This document shows positions 16,798-28,642 of a DNA stretch of 64,000 bases, piece by piece; the stretch's first letter is position 1, and every line of letters starts with the position of its first letter. The DNA comes from Ensifer adhaerens (GTDB lineage: Bacteria; Pseudomonadota; Alphaproteobacteria; Rhizobiales; Rhizobiaceae): contig NZ_CP118610.1 of the NCBI RefSeq assembly GCF_028993555.1, positions 3,529,001 to 3,593,000 on the forward strand, read 5' to 3'. The translations under genes and the position numbers were made by a program. The notes below the pieces were generated by a model. The model was not told where the DNA came from, searched no databases, and worked only from the letters and a program-made list of their open reading frames with translations.

Positions 16798-18225
16798 TCA
16801 GCTTCGGCCGAATTCGTCCTCGATGCGGATGATATCATCTTCGCCGAGATAGGAGCCGGTGCGCACTTCGATCAGTTCCAGCGGAATTTTTCCGGGGTTG
16901 TGGAGCCGGTGCACGATCCCCGGCGGAATGTAGACCGACTCGTTCTCGTGCAGCATTCGCGTTTCCCCGGACATCGTGATCTCCGCCGTGCCGCGCACCA
17001 CGATCCAGTGTTCCGCCCGATGATGATGCTTCTGCAGCGAGATCTTCTTGCCGGGGTTCACGCGCAGACGTTTGACGGCGAAGCGCTCACCGTCCGAAAT
17101 GGCCGCGACCGCACCCCAGGGGCGATAGGACGTCGGGTGGATCTCGGTCAGCACCGTGGTCTGCGGCGACTTCGCCAGCGTCTTGACGATGGAACCGACG
17201 CTCTGGCTATCGGCCAGCCGGCCGACATAGACGGCATCCTCGCCGGCAATGACGGCGACATCGTCCAGCCCTTGCACCGCGAGGTGGATGTCGCGCGAAA
17301 GAACAAGCGAATTGCGCGTGTTCGACACCGTCGCCTTGTCGGTGACGACATTGCCGTCGCCGTCCTTTTCTCCCGTCTTCCAGACGGCGTCCCAGCTGCC
17401 GAGATCGGACCAGAGGAAGGGAGATGGCACCACGGCTGCCCGCTCGGTCTTTTCGAAGACCGCATAGTCGACCGAAATGTCAGGCGCGGTAGCGAAGCTC
17501 TCGGCATGCAGCCGGGTGAAGTCGAGGTCCGTCTGAGCCCCCTCCAACGCGAGCTTCGTCGCTTCCCAGACCTGCGGCGCGTGGCGTTTCATCTCCTCGA
17601 GAAAAGTCCTTGCCGGCAGCATGAACATGCCCGAGTTCCAAAGATAGCGCCCGGTCTCGAGCATCGCCTCGGCTTTCGCGCGGTCTGGCTTCTCGACGAA
17701 ACGCGCCACACGGTTCGTGCCGGCCGTCAGTTCTTCGCCGCGCTCGATATAGCCATAGCCGGTCGCCGGTTCGGTCGGCGTAATACCAAAGGTCACCAGC
17801 TCTCCGTGGCGGGCAGCCTTGTGGGCCCTGAGTATGCATTCCCGGTAGACATCGCCGGCATCGATCTCATGGTCTGAGGCGAGCACCTGCATGACAGCGT
17901 CCTTGCCGTAACGGGCGAGAACCTGGAAAGCAGCGGCGGCAAGGGCCGGTGCGGTGTTGCGTGCAACCGGCTCGAGGAGGATGTCGCCCAGATGAACGTT
18001 GATCGCCCGCGCCTGCTCCGCAACGATGAAGCGGAAATCACTGTTCGTAACGATGATCGCCGGTTCGAACTGGTTGGCGTCGCGCACACGCTCCAGCGTC
18101 TGCTGGAACAGTGAGTGATCGGAAAGAATCTGCAGGAACTGCTTTGGCGCGGCGGCGCGAGAGAGCGGCCACAGACGGGTGCCACGTCCGCCCGCCATGA
18201 TCACCGGGACAATCTTTGACGTCAT
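16798..18225 (-). CDS. manC: Mannose-1-phosphate guanylyltransferase/mannose-6-phosphate isomerase
   Basis: 475 aa, the usual length for the type II bifunctional enzyme. The N-terminal nucleotidyltransferase has the pyrophosphorylase signature MAGGRGTRLWPLSRAAAPKQFL (about residues 10-31) and the sugar-binding segment FVEKPDRAKAEAML. The C-terminal cupin isomerase domain has KKISLQKHHHRAEHWIVV with metal-binding histidines. It makes GDP-mannose for exopolysaccharide, LPS or, in some rhizobia, Nod-factor sugars (related genes are called cpsB or noeJ). It stands alone here, so the pathway served is not shown. It is convergent with the lysine-dehydrogenase gene. Confidence 0.93.
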   Translation of the reverse strand: MTSKIVPVIMAGGRGTRLWPLSRAAAPKQFLQILSDHSLFQQTLERVRDANQFEPAIIVTNSDFRFIVAEQARAINVHLGDILLEPVARNTAPALAAAAFQVLARYGKDAVMQVLASDHEIDAGDVYRECILRAHKAARHGELVTFGITPTEPATGYGYIERGEELTAGTNRVARFVEKPDRAKAEAMLETGRYLWNSGMFMLPARTFLEEMKRHAPQVWEATKLALEGAQTDLDFTRLHAESFATAPDISVDYAVFEKTERAAVVPSPFLWSDLGSWDAVWKTGEKDGDGNVVTDKATVSNTRNSLVLSRDIHLAVQGLDDVAVIAGEDAVYVGRLADSQSVGSIVKTLAKSPQTTVLTEIHPTSYRPWGAVAAISDGERFAVKRLRVNPGKKISLQKHHHRAEHWIVVRGTAEITMSGETRMLHENESVYIPPGIVHRLHNPGKIPLELIEVRTGSYLGEDDIIRIEDEFGRS

Positions 18226-18424
18226 GCCGGCGCCTCTTCCTTTTAAGCTGAACGTTCAGGGACCAATAAAGGGCTTCTGATGAAGAATAGCTAAAGCGCC
18301 GATCCGGGCAAGACATTCACCGACGCGAAGGTTAAGGCGGAAGGGCATGGCATGCGGCTTTCTGCCTGCATCTGGCCCCACTTAAAGATGAGAAGCCACA
18401 CCAAAGGACTGACGACCAATAAAA

Positions 18425-18450
18425 AACCCCGCTCGAAGGCGGGGCTTTCT
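18425..18450 (-). terminator. Rho-independent terminator of the atp operon
   Basis: On the minus strand GCCCCGC (18439-18445 complement) pairs with GCGGGG (18427-18432 complement) around a CTTCGA-type loop and runs into TTTTTT. It lies 30 nt beyond the atpC stop codon. Confidence 0.92.
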
Positions 18451-18479
18451 CAAATCCGTTACCCTTCCGGGTGTCCCTT

Positions 18480-18887
18480 TCAGGCCGGGATCACGATCTC
18501 GCCGAGCTTCGTCAGTTCGGCAACAAACTGTTCGAGACGAGTCTTCTTTTCGTCGCCCGCGCCTTCCAGCTCGGCACGAACCGCGTCGATGCGGTTTTCA
18601 AGAACCGTACGGTCGAGTTCGTCGACATGAACGGCAGATTCGGCGAGCAGCGTGCAGCCGGTCGGCAGGATGTCAGCAAAGCCGCCGAACACGGCAAAGC
18701 GCTCGATCTTGCCGTCAGCCGTCTTCACCGTGACCACGCCGGGCTTGATCGTCGTCATCGTCGGCGCGTGATTGGCCATTACGGTCATCTCGCCCTCGGT
18801 CGCCGGAAGAACGACTTCCGTCACCTTTTCGGACAGGAGCAGACGCTCGGGGGAAACAAGCTCAAAGTTGAAATCGGCCATGACCAT
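18480..18887 (-). CDS. atpC: F1 ATP synthase epsilon subunit
   Basis: 135 aa. The N-terminal beta-sandwich contains FELVSPERLLLSEKVTEVVLPATEGEMTVMANHAP, and the C-terminal helical hairpin (about residues 90-135) is typical of bacterial epsilon. It is part of the central stalk and an autoinhibitor of F1. Last gene of atpHAGDC. It is separated from atpD by 114 bp carrying a perfect 12-bp stem-loop, longer than the other gaps in the operon, which could set epsilon expression apart from the alpha and beta subunits. Confidence 0.96.
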   Translation of the reverse strand: MVMADFNFELVSPERLLLSEKVTEVVLPATEGEMTVMANHAPTMTTIKPGVVTVKTADGKIERFAVFGGFADILPTGCTLLAESAVHVDELDRTVLENRIDAVRAELEGAGDEKKTRLEQFVAELTKLGEIVIPA

Positions 18888-18960
18888 TCACTTCTTGTGG
18901 GCGTGCCACCTAAAAGGCGGCTGTGCATGTCTTCCCTACCCTCAGGCGAAGGCAGGATGA

Positions 18961-18991
18961 AAGCCTCGGCGCTTTAGCCGCGCCGAGGCTT
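18961..18991 (-). other. Perfect 12-bp intercistronic stem-loop between atpD and atpC
   Basis: AAGCCTCGGCGC (18961-18972) and GCGCCGAGGCTT (18980-18991) are exact complements around a 7-nt loop. No T tract follows on the transcribed strand (TTTCATCC), so it looks like an mRNA-stabilising or partial-attenuation structure rather than a full terminator. Confidence 0.8.
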
Positions 18992-19001
18992 AACAGTGCT
19001 A

Positions 19002-20543
<1,542 letters not shown>

Positions 20544-21425
20544 TTAGAGCGCTTCCGCGCCCGAGATGATTTCAATGAGTTCCTTGGTGATCTGAGCCTG
20601 GCGCTGACGGTTGTAGTTCAGCGTCAGCTTGTTGATCATTTCACCAGCGTTGCGCGTTGCGTTGTCCATCGCGCTCATCTTCGCGCCCATTTCGCCGGCG
20701 ACGTTCTCGAGCAGGGCCCGGAAGATCTGCACGGAAATGTTGCGCGGAATGAGATCGCTCAGGATCGCGCCCGCGTCCGGCTCATATTCGTAGACAGCCG
20801 AAGCATCCGATGTTTCCGCTGCGTCCGGGCCGGCCGAAGCGGGGATCAGCTGCTGAGCCGTCGGAATCTGGGCGATAACGGACTTGAACTCAGAATAGAA
20901 CAGCGTGCAGACATCGAACTCGCCCTTTTCGAAGAGCCCGATGACCTTGTGGCCAATCTGGTCGGCGTTTTCAAAGCCGATCTTCTTGACTTCACGCAGG
21001 TCGACACGATCGATGATCAGCGACGCGAATTCGCGACGCAGAATATCGAAGCCCTTCTTGCCGACGCAGATGATCTTGACCGTCTTGCCGGCTGCAAGCA
21101 GCTTGCGAACGTGGTCGCGGGCATGACGGGCGATCTGCGAGTTGAAGCCGCCGCAAAGGCCGCGTTCAGCCGTGCAGACGACCAGAAGGTGCGTATCGTC
21201 CTTGCCGGTTCCGGTCATCAGGGCAGGCGCACTGTCGTCCGCGCCAACCGCCTGGGCGATGTTGGCGAGAACGGCAGCCATGCGCTGCGAGTAAGGCCGG
21301 GCGGCCTCGGCCGCCTCCTGCGCACGCCGAAGCTTCGCCGCGGCGACCATTTTCATCGCCTTGGTTATCTTCTGCGTCGCCTTGACGGAGGCGATCCGGT
21401 TCTTCAGATCCTTAAGTGAAGGCAT
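20544..21425 (-). CDS. atpG: F1 ATP synthase gamma subunit
   Basis: 293 aa. N-terminal helix [36 protein letters not shown] and C-terminal helix [35 protein letters not shown] form the rotating coiled coil of the central stalk; the middle Rossmann-like domain contains [15 protein letters not shown]. It couples rotation of the F0 c ring to catalysis in alpha/beta. The flanking gaps to atpA (27 bp) and atpD (24 bp) are short, so the genes are co-transcribed. Confidence 0.97.
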   Translation of the reverse strand: MPSLKDLKNRIASVKATQKITKAMKMVAAAKLRRAQEAAEAARPYSQRMAAVLANIAQAVGADDSAPALMTGTGKDDTHLLVVCTAERGLCGGFNSQIARHARDHVRKLLAAGKTVKIICVGKKGFDILRREFASLIIDRVDLREVKKIGFENADQIGHKVIGLFEKGEFDVCTLFYSEFKSVIAQIPTAQQLIPASAGPDAAETSDASAVYEYEPDAGAILSDLIPRNISVQIFRALLENVAGEMGAKMSAMDNATRNAGEMINKLTLNYNRQRQAQITKELIEIISGAEAL

Positions 21426-21452
21426 CCGTTATCCGTCCTAAATGAAATCCGC

Positions 21453-22982
21453 TCAGGCGAAAGACTTGGCGAAGCTGTCGATTGCAGCCTTCAGCTTGCC
21501 CTTGACGTCGTCGGAGATCGCCTTGTCCTTGCGGATGGTTTCCAGGATGTCCTTGCCTTCCGAACGCATGTACGAAAGCAGGCCCTGCTCGAACTTGCCA
21601 ACCTGGTTGACCGGCAGCTTGTCGAGGTAACCGTTGACGCCTGCGAAGATGACAGCGACCTGCTCTTCCGTCTTCAGCGGCGAGAACTGCGGCTGCTTCA
21701 GGAGTTCGGTCAGGCGGGCACCGCGGTTCAGCAGGCGCTGCGTAGCGGCGTCGAGGTCCGAGCCGAACTGCGCGAAGGCGGCCATTTCGCGATACTGGGC
21801 GAGTTCACCCTTGATCGAGCCGGCAACCTGCTTCATCGCCTTGATCTGCGCGGCGGAGCCGACGCGCGAAACCGACAGACCGACGTTAACGGCCGGACGG
21901 ATGCCCTGATAGAACAGGTCGGTTTCAAGGAAGATCTGGCCGTCGGTGATCGAGATCACGTTGGTCGGGATGAACGCCGAAACGTCGTTGCCCTGCGTTT
22001 CGATGACCGGCAGAGCCGTCAGCGAGCCAGCGCCCATGTCGTCGTTCAGCTTTGCAGCGCGCTCGAGCAGGCGGGAGTGCAGGTAGAAAACGTCGCCCGG
22101 GTAAGCTTCGCGGCCCGGCGGGCGGCGCAGCAGGAGCGACATCTGACGGTAGGAAACGGCCTGCTTGGACAGGTCGTCATAACCGATGAGAGCGTGCTTG
22201 CCGTTGTCACGGAAGTATTCGCCCATCGCGCAGCCGGCGAACGGTGCGAGGTACTGCATCGGAGCCGGATCGGAAGCCGTCGCAGCAACGATGATCGAGT
22301 ACTGCAGGGCGCCGCGCTCTTCCAGAACCTTCACGAACTGGGCAACCGTCGAACGCTTCTGGCCGATTGCGACGTAGACGCAATACAGCTTGTCACCTTC
22401 CGGACCATTGTCGTGAATGGCCTTCTGGTTGAGGATCGTGTCGAGGATGATGGCGGTCTTGCCGGTCTGGCGGTCGCCGATGACGAGCTCGCGCTGGCCA
22501 CGGCCAACCGGGATGAGGGCGTCGATGGCCTTGAGGCCGGTCGACATCGGCTCATGAACCGACTTGCGCGGAATGATACCAGGAGCCTTGACGTCAACGC
22601 GCGAACGCTGCTTGGCGTTGATCGGGCCCTTGCCGTCGATCGGGTTGCCGAGCGCGTCGACGACGCGGCCGAGCAGTTCCGGACCAACCGGAACGTCCAC
22701 GATGGCGCCAGTCCGCTTGACGGTGTCGCCTTCCTTGATGTCACGGTCCGAACCGAAGATAACGACACCGACGTTGTCGGCTTCGAGGTTCAGCGCCATG
22801 CCGCGAATTCCACCCGGGAATTCGACCATTTCGCCTGCCTGAACATTGTCGAGGCCGTAGACGCGGGCAATACCGTCACCGACGGAAAGCACCTGACCGA
22901 CTTCGGAGACTTCTGCTTCCTGGCCGAAATTTTTGATCTGATCTTTAAGAATTGCGGAAATTTCCGCGGCGCGGATATCCAT
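21453..22982 (-). CDS. atpA: F1 ATP synthase alpha subunit
   Basis: 509 aa. Intact P-loop GDRQTGKTA, the alpha signature [17 protein letters not shown], and the N-terminal segment [39 protein letters not shown]. Non-catalytic nucleotide-binding subunit of the F1 hexamer. Its ATG shares one base with the atpH stop (TGATG), indicating translational coupling. Confidence 0.98.
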   Translation of the reverse strand: MDIRAAEISAILKDQIKNFGQEAEVSEVGQVLSVGDGIARVYGLDNVQAGEMVEFPGGIRGMALNLEADNVGVVIFGSDRDIKEGDTVKRTGAIVDVPVGPELLGRVVDALGNPIDGKGPINAKQRSRVDVKAPGIIPRKSVHEPMSTGLKAIDALIPVGRGQRELVIGDRQTGKTAIILDTILNQKAIHDNGPEGDKLYCVYVAIGQKRSTVAQFVKVLEERGALQYSIIVAATASDPAPMQYLAPFAGCAMGEYFRDNGKHALIGYDDLSKQAVSYRQMSLLLRRPPGREAYPGDVFYLHSRLLERAAKLNDDMGAGSLTALPVIETQGNDVSAFIPTNVISITDGQIFLETDLFYQGIRPAVNVGLSVSRVGSAAQIKAMKQVAGSIKGELAQYREMAAFAQFGSDLDAATQRLLNRGARLTELLKQPQFSPLKTEEQVAVIFAGVNGYLDKLPVNQVGKFEQGLLSYMRSEGKDILETIRKDKAISDDVKGKLKAAIDSFAKSFA

Positions 22983-23548
22983 CAGCCGACCTCTTTCAGT
23001 GCAAGCTTAAGGGTAGAGAGTTTGGTGCGAAGGGAGGTGTCAATCTGGCGGGACCCGACCTTGACGATCAGACCTCCAAGAATAGACGGGTCGACGGTGA
23101 CGTTGACCGCCACGTCTTTGCCGGTGACGCCTTTCAGCGTCGCCTTCAATTCGTTTTGCTGCGCTGCGGAGAGCGCATGCGCCGACGTAACGTCGGCAGA
23201 GATTTCGCCACGATGGCGCGCGGCGATCAGGCGGAACGCCTTGATCATGCCCGGCAGCGCGAAGAGGCGACGATTGCGGGCAACAACCTTGAGGAAGTTG
23301 CCGACGAGCCCGGAGATACCAGCCTTTTCGGCAACCGCCGAAATGGCCTTGAACTGGTCGTCTGCAGAAAAGACCGGGCTTGCGATCAGCCGCTTCAGAT
23401 CATCGCTGCCGTCGATCAGGGCCTGGACGCGGGTAAGATCCGCACCGACTGCCTCGACGGAACCGGCGCTGAGCGCGAGTTCAAAAAGCGAGGACGCATA
23501 TCTTTCTGCAACACCGGAAATAAGCTGGGATGTGTCTGCCACGGGCAC
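22982..23548 (-). CDS. atpH: F1 ATP synthase delta subunit
   Basis: 188 aa, the stalk subunit linking F1 to the b subunits. The N-terminal domain contains [28 protein letters not shown], and the C-terminal segment [35 protein letters not shown] is the family signature. The start is GTG at 23548 (GTGCCCGTGGCA gives a second GTG two codons on). It is the first gene of the operon; 257 bp upstream up to 23805 would hold the promoter, where I see no distinctive operator. Confidence 0.95.
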   Translation of the reverse strand: MPVADTSQLISGVAERYASSLFELALSAGSVEAVGADLTRVQALIDGSDDLKRLIASPVFSADDQFKAISAVAEKAGISGLVGNFLKVVARNRRLFALPGMIKAFRLIAARHRGEISADVTSAHALSAAQQNELKATLKGVTGKDVAVNVTVDPSILGGLIVKVGSRQIDTSLRTKLSTLKLALKEVG

Positions 23549-23805
23549 AAGCTTCTCTCAATTTCATCCAAGAACCGAGCTGGCGGTGGGCCGTCAACTT
23601 AACTTCTTGAATTTGCTGCAATAACTTGCAGGATATCGAGGCCTGGCGACCCACTTCCCCCGCAATTCGCGGTTCGTCTAGCATAGGATGTTTGGACTCG
23701 CAACACGCGAACGGCAGGAATGCGGCATAAGTCGGCCACCTTTGGCCGAATTTTGCCGTAAATTCGTTTCCTGCATCATGAATCGCGGATCGGCCCGCGG
23801 CACGA

Positions 23806-24192
23806 TCAGATCATGCCGAAGACGTAGGCGAGCGGGAGGATGGCAAGTGCCGCCTGAACGAAGAGCGCCAGCCAGTTGTAGACCGTCCCGCCGTTGTCGC
23901 TCATCATCGAGAGGATACGCCCGAAGGCGGCAAGCGCAAACGCCGCTCCGACGGCAAGGTAGACCATCGGCTGCGCCAACAGAATGGCGGCAAGGCCGAG
24001 CCCGACATGCATGCCGCCCATGGTGGAGCGCGCCTCCGCATAGCCGCCGCGCCGCCCCTCGGCAATGCCGATACCGGCCGTGCGAAAGGTAAGCCGCGGC
24101 GCAAACAGCATGACGACGCCGATCAGCGCCGCAGCCACGGCTGCGCTGAAGGCGAGCAACTCGCCGGTTTCCGTCGGAATGTAGAACTCCAT
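23806..24192 (-). CDS. Small four-helix membrane protein (DUF4345-like)
   Basis: 128 aa with four hydrophobic segments: LLAFSAAVAAALIGVVMLFAP, a Gly-rich second helix after GGMHVGLG, LAVGAAFALAAFGRILSMM, and a last helix WLALFVQAALAILPLAYVFG. The layout and the GGMH..LG pattern recall the DUF4345 family, whose function is unknown. It lies upstream of atpH on the same strand but is separated by 257 bp, so it is probably not part of the ATP synthase operon. The membrane-protein call is safe; the family label is tentative. Confidence 0.65.
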   Translation of the reverse strand: MEFYIPTETGELLAFSAAVAAALIGVVMLFAPRLTFRTAGIGIAEGRRGGYAEARSTMGGMHVGLGLAAILLAQPMVYLAVGAAFALAAFGRILSMMSDNGGTVYNWLALFVQAALAILPLAYVFGMI

Positions 24193-24344
24193 GCCTGTTC
24201 CCGCAGATGAGCCCGTTGTCCTGCTTCCGTCTTCGGTCGTCTGGCTGGCTGACGAAGCGAAACGTCTTTGTTCTCTAGCGCATGTCGCGCCGGTTGTGAA
24301 TCGTCCACGGCCTCGTCAAAACGACGATCACAGGAAACTTGCGA

Positions 24345-26561
24345 CTACAGGAAGCTCTGGGGATCGATATCGAGCTGGACGCTGACCGAGCCGCGCTCCT
24401 TCGGGCCGGCAGCGATCATCGCCTTGACGAAGGCCTGCATGTCGCTGTTGCGCCGGCCGTGCACCAGCAGGCGGAAGCGATGCCGCCCGCGGATCAGCGC
24501 CAGCGGCGCTTCCGCGGGGCCGAGAATGGTGATGCCGTCGGTCCGTGGTGCCGCCATGCGCAAGCCCCGCGCATGACCCTCGGCATCCTGGCGGGTATCG
24601 GCCGAGACGATCAGTGAGGCGAGCCGGCCGAAGGGCGGCAGCAGCGCCTTCTCGCGCTCGGCAATCTCGCGGTCGTAGAAGGCGTCCGCATCGCCGGAAA
24701 CGATCGCCTGCATCACCGGATGCTGCGGCTGGTAGGTCTGCAACAGGCCGAGGCTCTTGAGGCCGGTTCGCCCGGCGCGGCCGGTCACCTGCGAGAGCAA
24801 TTGAAAGGTTCGCTCCGCCGCACGCGGATCGCCATTTGCCAGACCGAGGTCGGCATCGACAATGCCGACCAGCGTCATCAGGGGGAAGTTATGTCCCTTG
24901 GCGACCAGCTGGGTACCGATGACGATATCGGCTTCGCCACGCGTGATGGCTTCAAGCTCCAGCCTCAGCCGTTTGACGCCCATCAGGTCGGAAGAAAGCA
25001 CGATGGTGCGCGCTTCGGGGAAATGCCGCTCCACCTCCTCGGCAATGCGCTCAACCCCCGGGCCGCAGGCAACGAGGTGATCGAGCGTGCCGCACTCCGG
25101 GCAGGCTTCCGGCGTGCGCTCGGAATAGCCGCACTGGTGGCACTGGATCTGTCCGCGAAAGCGATGCTCGACGAGCCAGCTGGAGCAATCCGGGCACTGG
25201 AAGCGATGGCCGCAAACACGGCAGAGCGTCAGCGGTGCATAGCCGCGCCGATTGAGGAAGAGCAGCGCCTGCTCGCCGCGCTCGACGGCCTTGCCGACCT
25301 GGCTCAAGAGCACCGGTGACAGGAAACCGCCGCGCGCCGGCGGATGCTGGCGCATGTCGACGACGCCGAGCCGCGGCAGCGCCGCATCGCCGAAGCGCGT
25401 CGGCAGGTGGATCGGCTTGTAGCGGCCGACCTCTCCGTTGACGCGGCTTTCGACCGAAGGTGTTGCCGAAACGAGCACGACGGGAAAGCCGGTGATCCGG
25501 CCGCGCACGACCGCCATGTCGCGCGCATTATAGTAGACGCGATCCTCCTGCTTGTAGGCCGGGTCGTGCTCTTCATCGACGATGATGAGACCGAGTTCTT
25601 CGAACGGCAGAAACAGGGCGGATCGCGCGCCGGCGACGACGCGGACCGTGCCAGTGGTCACCTGGCGCCAGACCTTTTCGCGGGTCCGCGGCGCCAGATC
25701 CGAATGCCACTCGGCCGGCTTTGCGCCAAAACGATCCTGGAAGCGTTCGAGGAAGCTCGACGTCAGCGCGATTTCCGGCAACAGGATCAGCACCTGCTTG
25801 CCGGCCCGAAGCGTCGCGGCAATCGCCTCGAAATAGACCTCGGTCTTGCCGGAGCCGGTGATGCCGTCGATCAAGGACACTGAAAAGCCGCCCTCCGCGA
25901 CCGCTGCCAGGAGGTCGGCGGCGGCATCCTTCTGCGGACCTTCCAGCCGAGGGGCGACGAAATCGGGATCGGGCAAGGCGACGACCGGCGGCGGCGCCAT
26001 GAAGACGGTCTCGAAGACGCCTTGCTGCGTCAGTCCCTCGATCACGCTCGACGACGTGCCGGCCGCATGCGCGAGCCCGGAGCGGGTCCAGGAGAAGCCG
26101 TCGCTGGCGGCAGCGATCACGCGTTCGCGTGCCGCCGTCATGCGCTCCGGCCGCATCTCGGTGAGGCGCAGGGCCTCCACCATCGGCTCGGGATCAAAGG
26201 CGGCCGGCGCCCGCAGCGCCATGCGCGCGACCAGCCCCGGCGGCGTGACGGTATAGGTGGCAACCCAATCGAGAAAGGTCCGCATGTCGCGCGTCAGCGG
26301 CGGGCAATCGAAGACCTTCTCGATTGTCTTCAGTTTCTTCGGATCGACGCTTCCGTCATCGTCTCCATCCCAGACGACGCCGACGACGAGGCGCGGGCCG
26401 AGCGGCACCTGCACGATCGAGCCCGGCTCGACCGCCATGTGGTCGGGAACCGCATAGGAATAGGCTTTCGGCGCCGGCATGGGCACCAGGACCGGCACGA
26501 CGCGACGGGCCGAAACAGGCCCGAGCAAATCGCCGAATAAATCGGTTGAATCGCGAGTCAT
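24345..26561 (-). CDS. priA: Primosomal replication-restart helicase PriA
   Basis: 738 aa from the ATG at 26561 (E. coli PriA is 732); a longer frame to 26717 adds a non-conserved leader. The N-terminal 3'-end-binding domain contains VLVPMPAPKAYSYAVPD. The helicase core has Walker A DGITGSGKT (about 232-240) and the DEEH box at 329-332. Eight zinc-binding cysteines are at 447, 450, 456, 459, 474, 477, 487 and 490. PriA reloads the replisome at stalled forks and may expose single-stranded DNA for DnaB loading. It is divergent from the transaldolase gene (179-bp gap). Confidence 0.96.
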   Translation of the reverse strand: MTRDSTDLFGDLLGPVSARRVVPVLVPMPAPKAYSYAVPDHMAVEPGSIVQVPLGPRLVVGVVWDGDDDGSVDPKKLKTIEKVFDCPPLTRDMRTFLDWVATYTVTPPGLVARMALRAPAAFDPEPMVEALRLTEMRPERMTAARERVIAAASDGFSWTRSGLAHAAGTSSSVIEGLTQQGVFETVFMAPPPVVALPDPDFVAPRLEGPQKDAAADLLAAVAEGGFSVSLIDGITGSGKTEVYFEAIAATLRAGKQVLILLPEIALTSSFLERFQDRFGAKPAEWHSDLAPRTREKVWRQVTTGTVRVVAGARSALFLPFEELGLIIVDEEHDPAYKQEDRVYYNARDMAVVRGRITGFPVVLVSATPSVESRVNGEVGRYKPIHLPTRFGDAALPRLGVVDMRQHPPARGGFLSPVLLSQVGKAVERGEQALLFLNRRGYAPLTLCRVCGHRFQCPDCSSWLVEHRFRGQIQCHQCGYSERTPEACPECGTLDHLVACGPGVERIAEEVERHFPEARTIVLSSDLMGVKRLRLELEAITRGEADIVIGTQLVAKGHNFPLMTLVGIVDADLGLANGDPRAAERTFQLLSQVTGRAGRTGLKSLGLLQTYQPQHPVMQAIVSGDADAFYDREIAEREKALLPPFGRLASLIVSADTRQDAEGHARGLRMAAPRTDGITILGPAEAPLALIRGRHRFRLLVHGRRNSDMQAFVKAMIAAGPKERGSVSVQLDIDPQSFL

Positions 26562-26740
26562 TTTGCCGTGACCTTGCCACGTGTTTCGGTTAAAGAAAAC
26601 TGCGCTGCGAACCGCAGCCTTGCCGGCGCAGGGTTTGTCACGGTTCCACCAGAGTTTCAACGCGCGCGATCTCTGCCAACGGAATTCCTCCCCGGTAGAT
26701 ATGCGCCCGAACGGCAATCGTGCCCCAAGGGAGTGACCCC

Positions 26741-27394
26741 ATGAAATTTTTCGTTGATACCGCCGACGTCAAGGAAATCCGCGAGCTGAACGATCTCGGC
26801 CTTCTCGATGGCGTCACCACCAACCCGTCGCTGATCCTGAAGTCGGGCCGCGACATCACGGAAGTCACCAAGGAAATCTGCGGCATCGTCGAGGGCCCGG
26901 TTTCGGCGGAAGTCACCGCCACCGAATACGCCGAGATGATGAAGGAAGCCGCCGTTCTCTCGAAGATCGCCGACAACATCTGCATCAAGCTGCCGCTGAC
27001 GCTCGACGGCCTCAAGGCCTGCAAGGCGCTGACCTCGGACGGCCACCAGACCAACGTGACGCTGTGCTTCTCGGCCAACCAGGCGCTGCTCGCCGCCAAG
27101 GCCGGCGCGACCTTCGTTTCGCCCTTCGTCGGCCGCCTCGACGACATCGCCTTCGACGGCATGGACCTGATCCGCGAAATCCGCCACATCTTCGACAACT
27201 ACGGCTATGAGACCGAGATCCTCGCAGCTTCGATCCGCACGGTGAACCACGTCAAGGAAGCAGCCCTCATCGGCGCTGACGTCGTCACCGCACCGCCGGC
27301 CACGCTGAAGGCTCTCGTCAAGCATCCGCTGACCGACAAGGGCCTCGAGCAGTTTCTGGCCGACTGGGCCAAGACCGGCCAGAAGATCGCCTGA
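26741..27394 (+). CDS. tal: Transaldolase (fructose-6-phosphate aldolase-like, TalC/MipB type)
   Basis: 217 aa from the ATG at 26741 with AAGGGAG just upstream. This is the short single-domain TIM-barrel type (subfamily 3B). [13 protein letters not shown] starts the barrel, GVTTNPSLI is the substrate loop, and Lys83 in NICIKLPLT is the Schiff-base lysine. It transfers dihydroxyacetone units between sedoheptulose-7-P and glyceraldehyde-3-P in the non-oxidative pentose phosphate pathway. A fructose-6-phosphate aldolase activity is possible for this subfamily, but rhizobial members of this length are usually transaldolases. Monocistronic, with its own terminator. Confidence 0.92.
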   Translation: MKFFVDTADVKEIRELNDLGLLDGVTTNPSLILKSGRDITEVTKEICGIVEGPVSAEVTATEYAEMMKEAAVLSKIADNICIKLPLTLDGLKACKALTSDGHQTNVTLCFSANQALLAAKAGATFVSPFVGRLDDIAFDGMDLIREIRHIFDNYGYETEILAASIRTVNHVKEAALIGADVVTAPPATLKALVKHPLTDKGLEQFLADWAKTGQKIA

Positions 27395-27412
27395 TTGTTC
27401 AGGAATGAATTG

Positions 27413-27443
27413 AAAAACCCCGCAGCGATGCGGGGTTTTTTTT
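27413..27443. terminator. Bidirectional terminator between tal and the convergent ATPase gene
   Basis: AAAAACCCCGC (27413-27423) pairs with GCGGGGTTTTT (27430-27440) around AGCGAT. It has eight T residues on the plus strand and five on the minus strand, and serves both convergent genes. Confidence 0.95.
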
Positions 27444-27445
27444 GC

Positions 27446-28579
27446 CTACTCGTCGTCGTCCATCAGCCCCGTCAGCCGCATGCCGTCGATCCAGGTGGCG
27501 CTGTCCTTGCGGATCACCCGGCGCGGACGGATGCCTGAGCGCTGGCGCACTTCTTCGGCCAGTCTCTCCGAATGGGTAACGATCCAGATCTGGCTCTCGC
27601 GGGAGGCGCTGGCGATCATGTCGGCAAGCGCCGGCAGCATGTCAGGATGCAGGCTCGTTTCGGGCTCGTTGAGCGCAATGAACCGGGGTCGGCGATAGGA
27701 AAGCAGGGCGGCCGCCAGCGCCAGGAAGCGCATCTGCCCGTCGGAAAGCTCGCGCGGCGAAAACGGCCGGTTGGGGAAATCCGGAAAGACCAGCGAGAAC
27801 TCGGCGAACTGTCCCGGCTCGGGAACGTCGAGATGGGCGCCGCCAAAGGCGTCGGCGACCGCCCGGTCTAGATCGGCCGTATCCTGACGGGTGTGCCTGA
27901 GCGTCGCGAAGACCGCGGCCATGTTGACGCCCGTCTCGTCGAGCATCGGCGCCGTGACGGCAAGGCAGGGCAGACGCAAGGGCGAATCGCGATCGGTGCG
28001 GAAGCCATGGAAGAACCGCCATTGGTCGACCGCACGGCGGAAGGTTCCGACCTCCGGATAATGGCCGGCGTCGCCGAGCAGCGAGATCGCCGTCTCCGAG
28101 GTCAACGCCTGTTCCGGATAGTCCTCCATCCGCCCGCGCTCGCCACGCACGAAGATGCCGGGGCCAGACCGCTTCATCATCGTCACCGGACGGCGGCCGG
28201 TCTCAACGGTCAGTTCCTCTTCCTTCACCTGAGGCTCATAGGCAAACCCTGCCGCCGCCAATGGCGGGCGCAGCCCGGCCTCTATGCGGTAGCGAAAGGT
28301 GATCGCCCGTTCCTCGTCCAACAACTCGGTCTCGAGCCGGATGCGCGCCGGCTTGTCGGCCCGGCGCCGGCCACTCCAGAGCGCCGACGACATGCCGCCC
28401 TCCTCGGCGATCTCCCGCGCCAGGGTTCCGCGGATGGCCGACTGCACGAGTTGCAGCGCGCGATAGAGGTTGGATTTGCCGACGCCGTTCTCGCCGATGA
28501 ACAGGTTGACCCCGGTCAGATCCATGCGGATCGACTTCAACGAACGGTAGTTTTCGGCAAACATGGATTGTAGCTGCAT
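27446..28579 (-). CDS. AAA family ATPase (COG4637, RecF/OLD-like ABC ATPase)
   Basis: 377 aa. An ABC/SMC-type head domain: Walker A FIGENGVGKSNLYRAL (about 26-41), signature-like RELSDGQMRFLALAAALLS, and a Walker B segment RFIALNEPETSLHPDML in which the usual Asp is Asn (LNEPE). Switch histidine in WIVTHSERLAEE. The Asn substitution appears characteristic of this family and is followed by the intact catalytic Glu. These proteins lack the TOPRIM nuclease of OLD proteins; the role is unproven, possibly DNA repair or stress. It is convergent with tal and has no toxin or nuclease partner, so a defence role is not supported. Confidence 0.85.
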   Translation of the reverse strand: MQLQSMFAENYRSLKSIRMDLTGVNLFIGENGVGKSNLYRALQLVQSAIRGTLAREIAEEGGMSSALWSGRRRADKPARIRLETELLDEERAITFRYRIEAGLRPPLAAAGFAYEPQVKEEELTVETGRRPVTMMKRSGPGIFVRGERGRMEDYPEQALTSETAISLLGDAGHYPEVGTFRRAVDQWRFFHGFRTDRDSPLRLPCLAVTAPMLDETGVNMAAVFATLRHTRQDTADLDRAVADAFGGAHLDVPEPGQFAEFSLVFPDFPNRPFSPRELSDGQMRFLALAAALLSYRRPRFIALNEPETSLHPDMLPALADMIASASRESQIWIVTHSERLAEEVRQRSGIRPRRVIRKDSATWIDGMRLTGLMDDDE

Positions 28580-28642
28580 GGCTGAAGACCTAGCCGATCC
28601 ACCGCCCGGCGTGAAGTCCGGCGGGCATGGCGCGGCTGGTCG

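Noticed and set aside
27446..28579. OLD-like ATPase as part of an anti-phage system
   Set aside because: No adjacent nuclease, helicase or toxin gene, no TOPRIM domain, and flanking genes are housekeeping.
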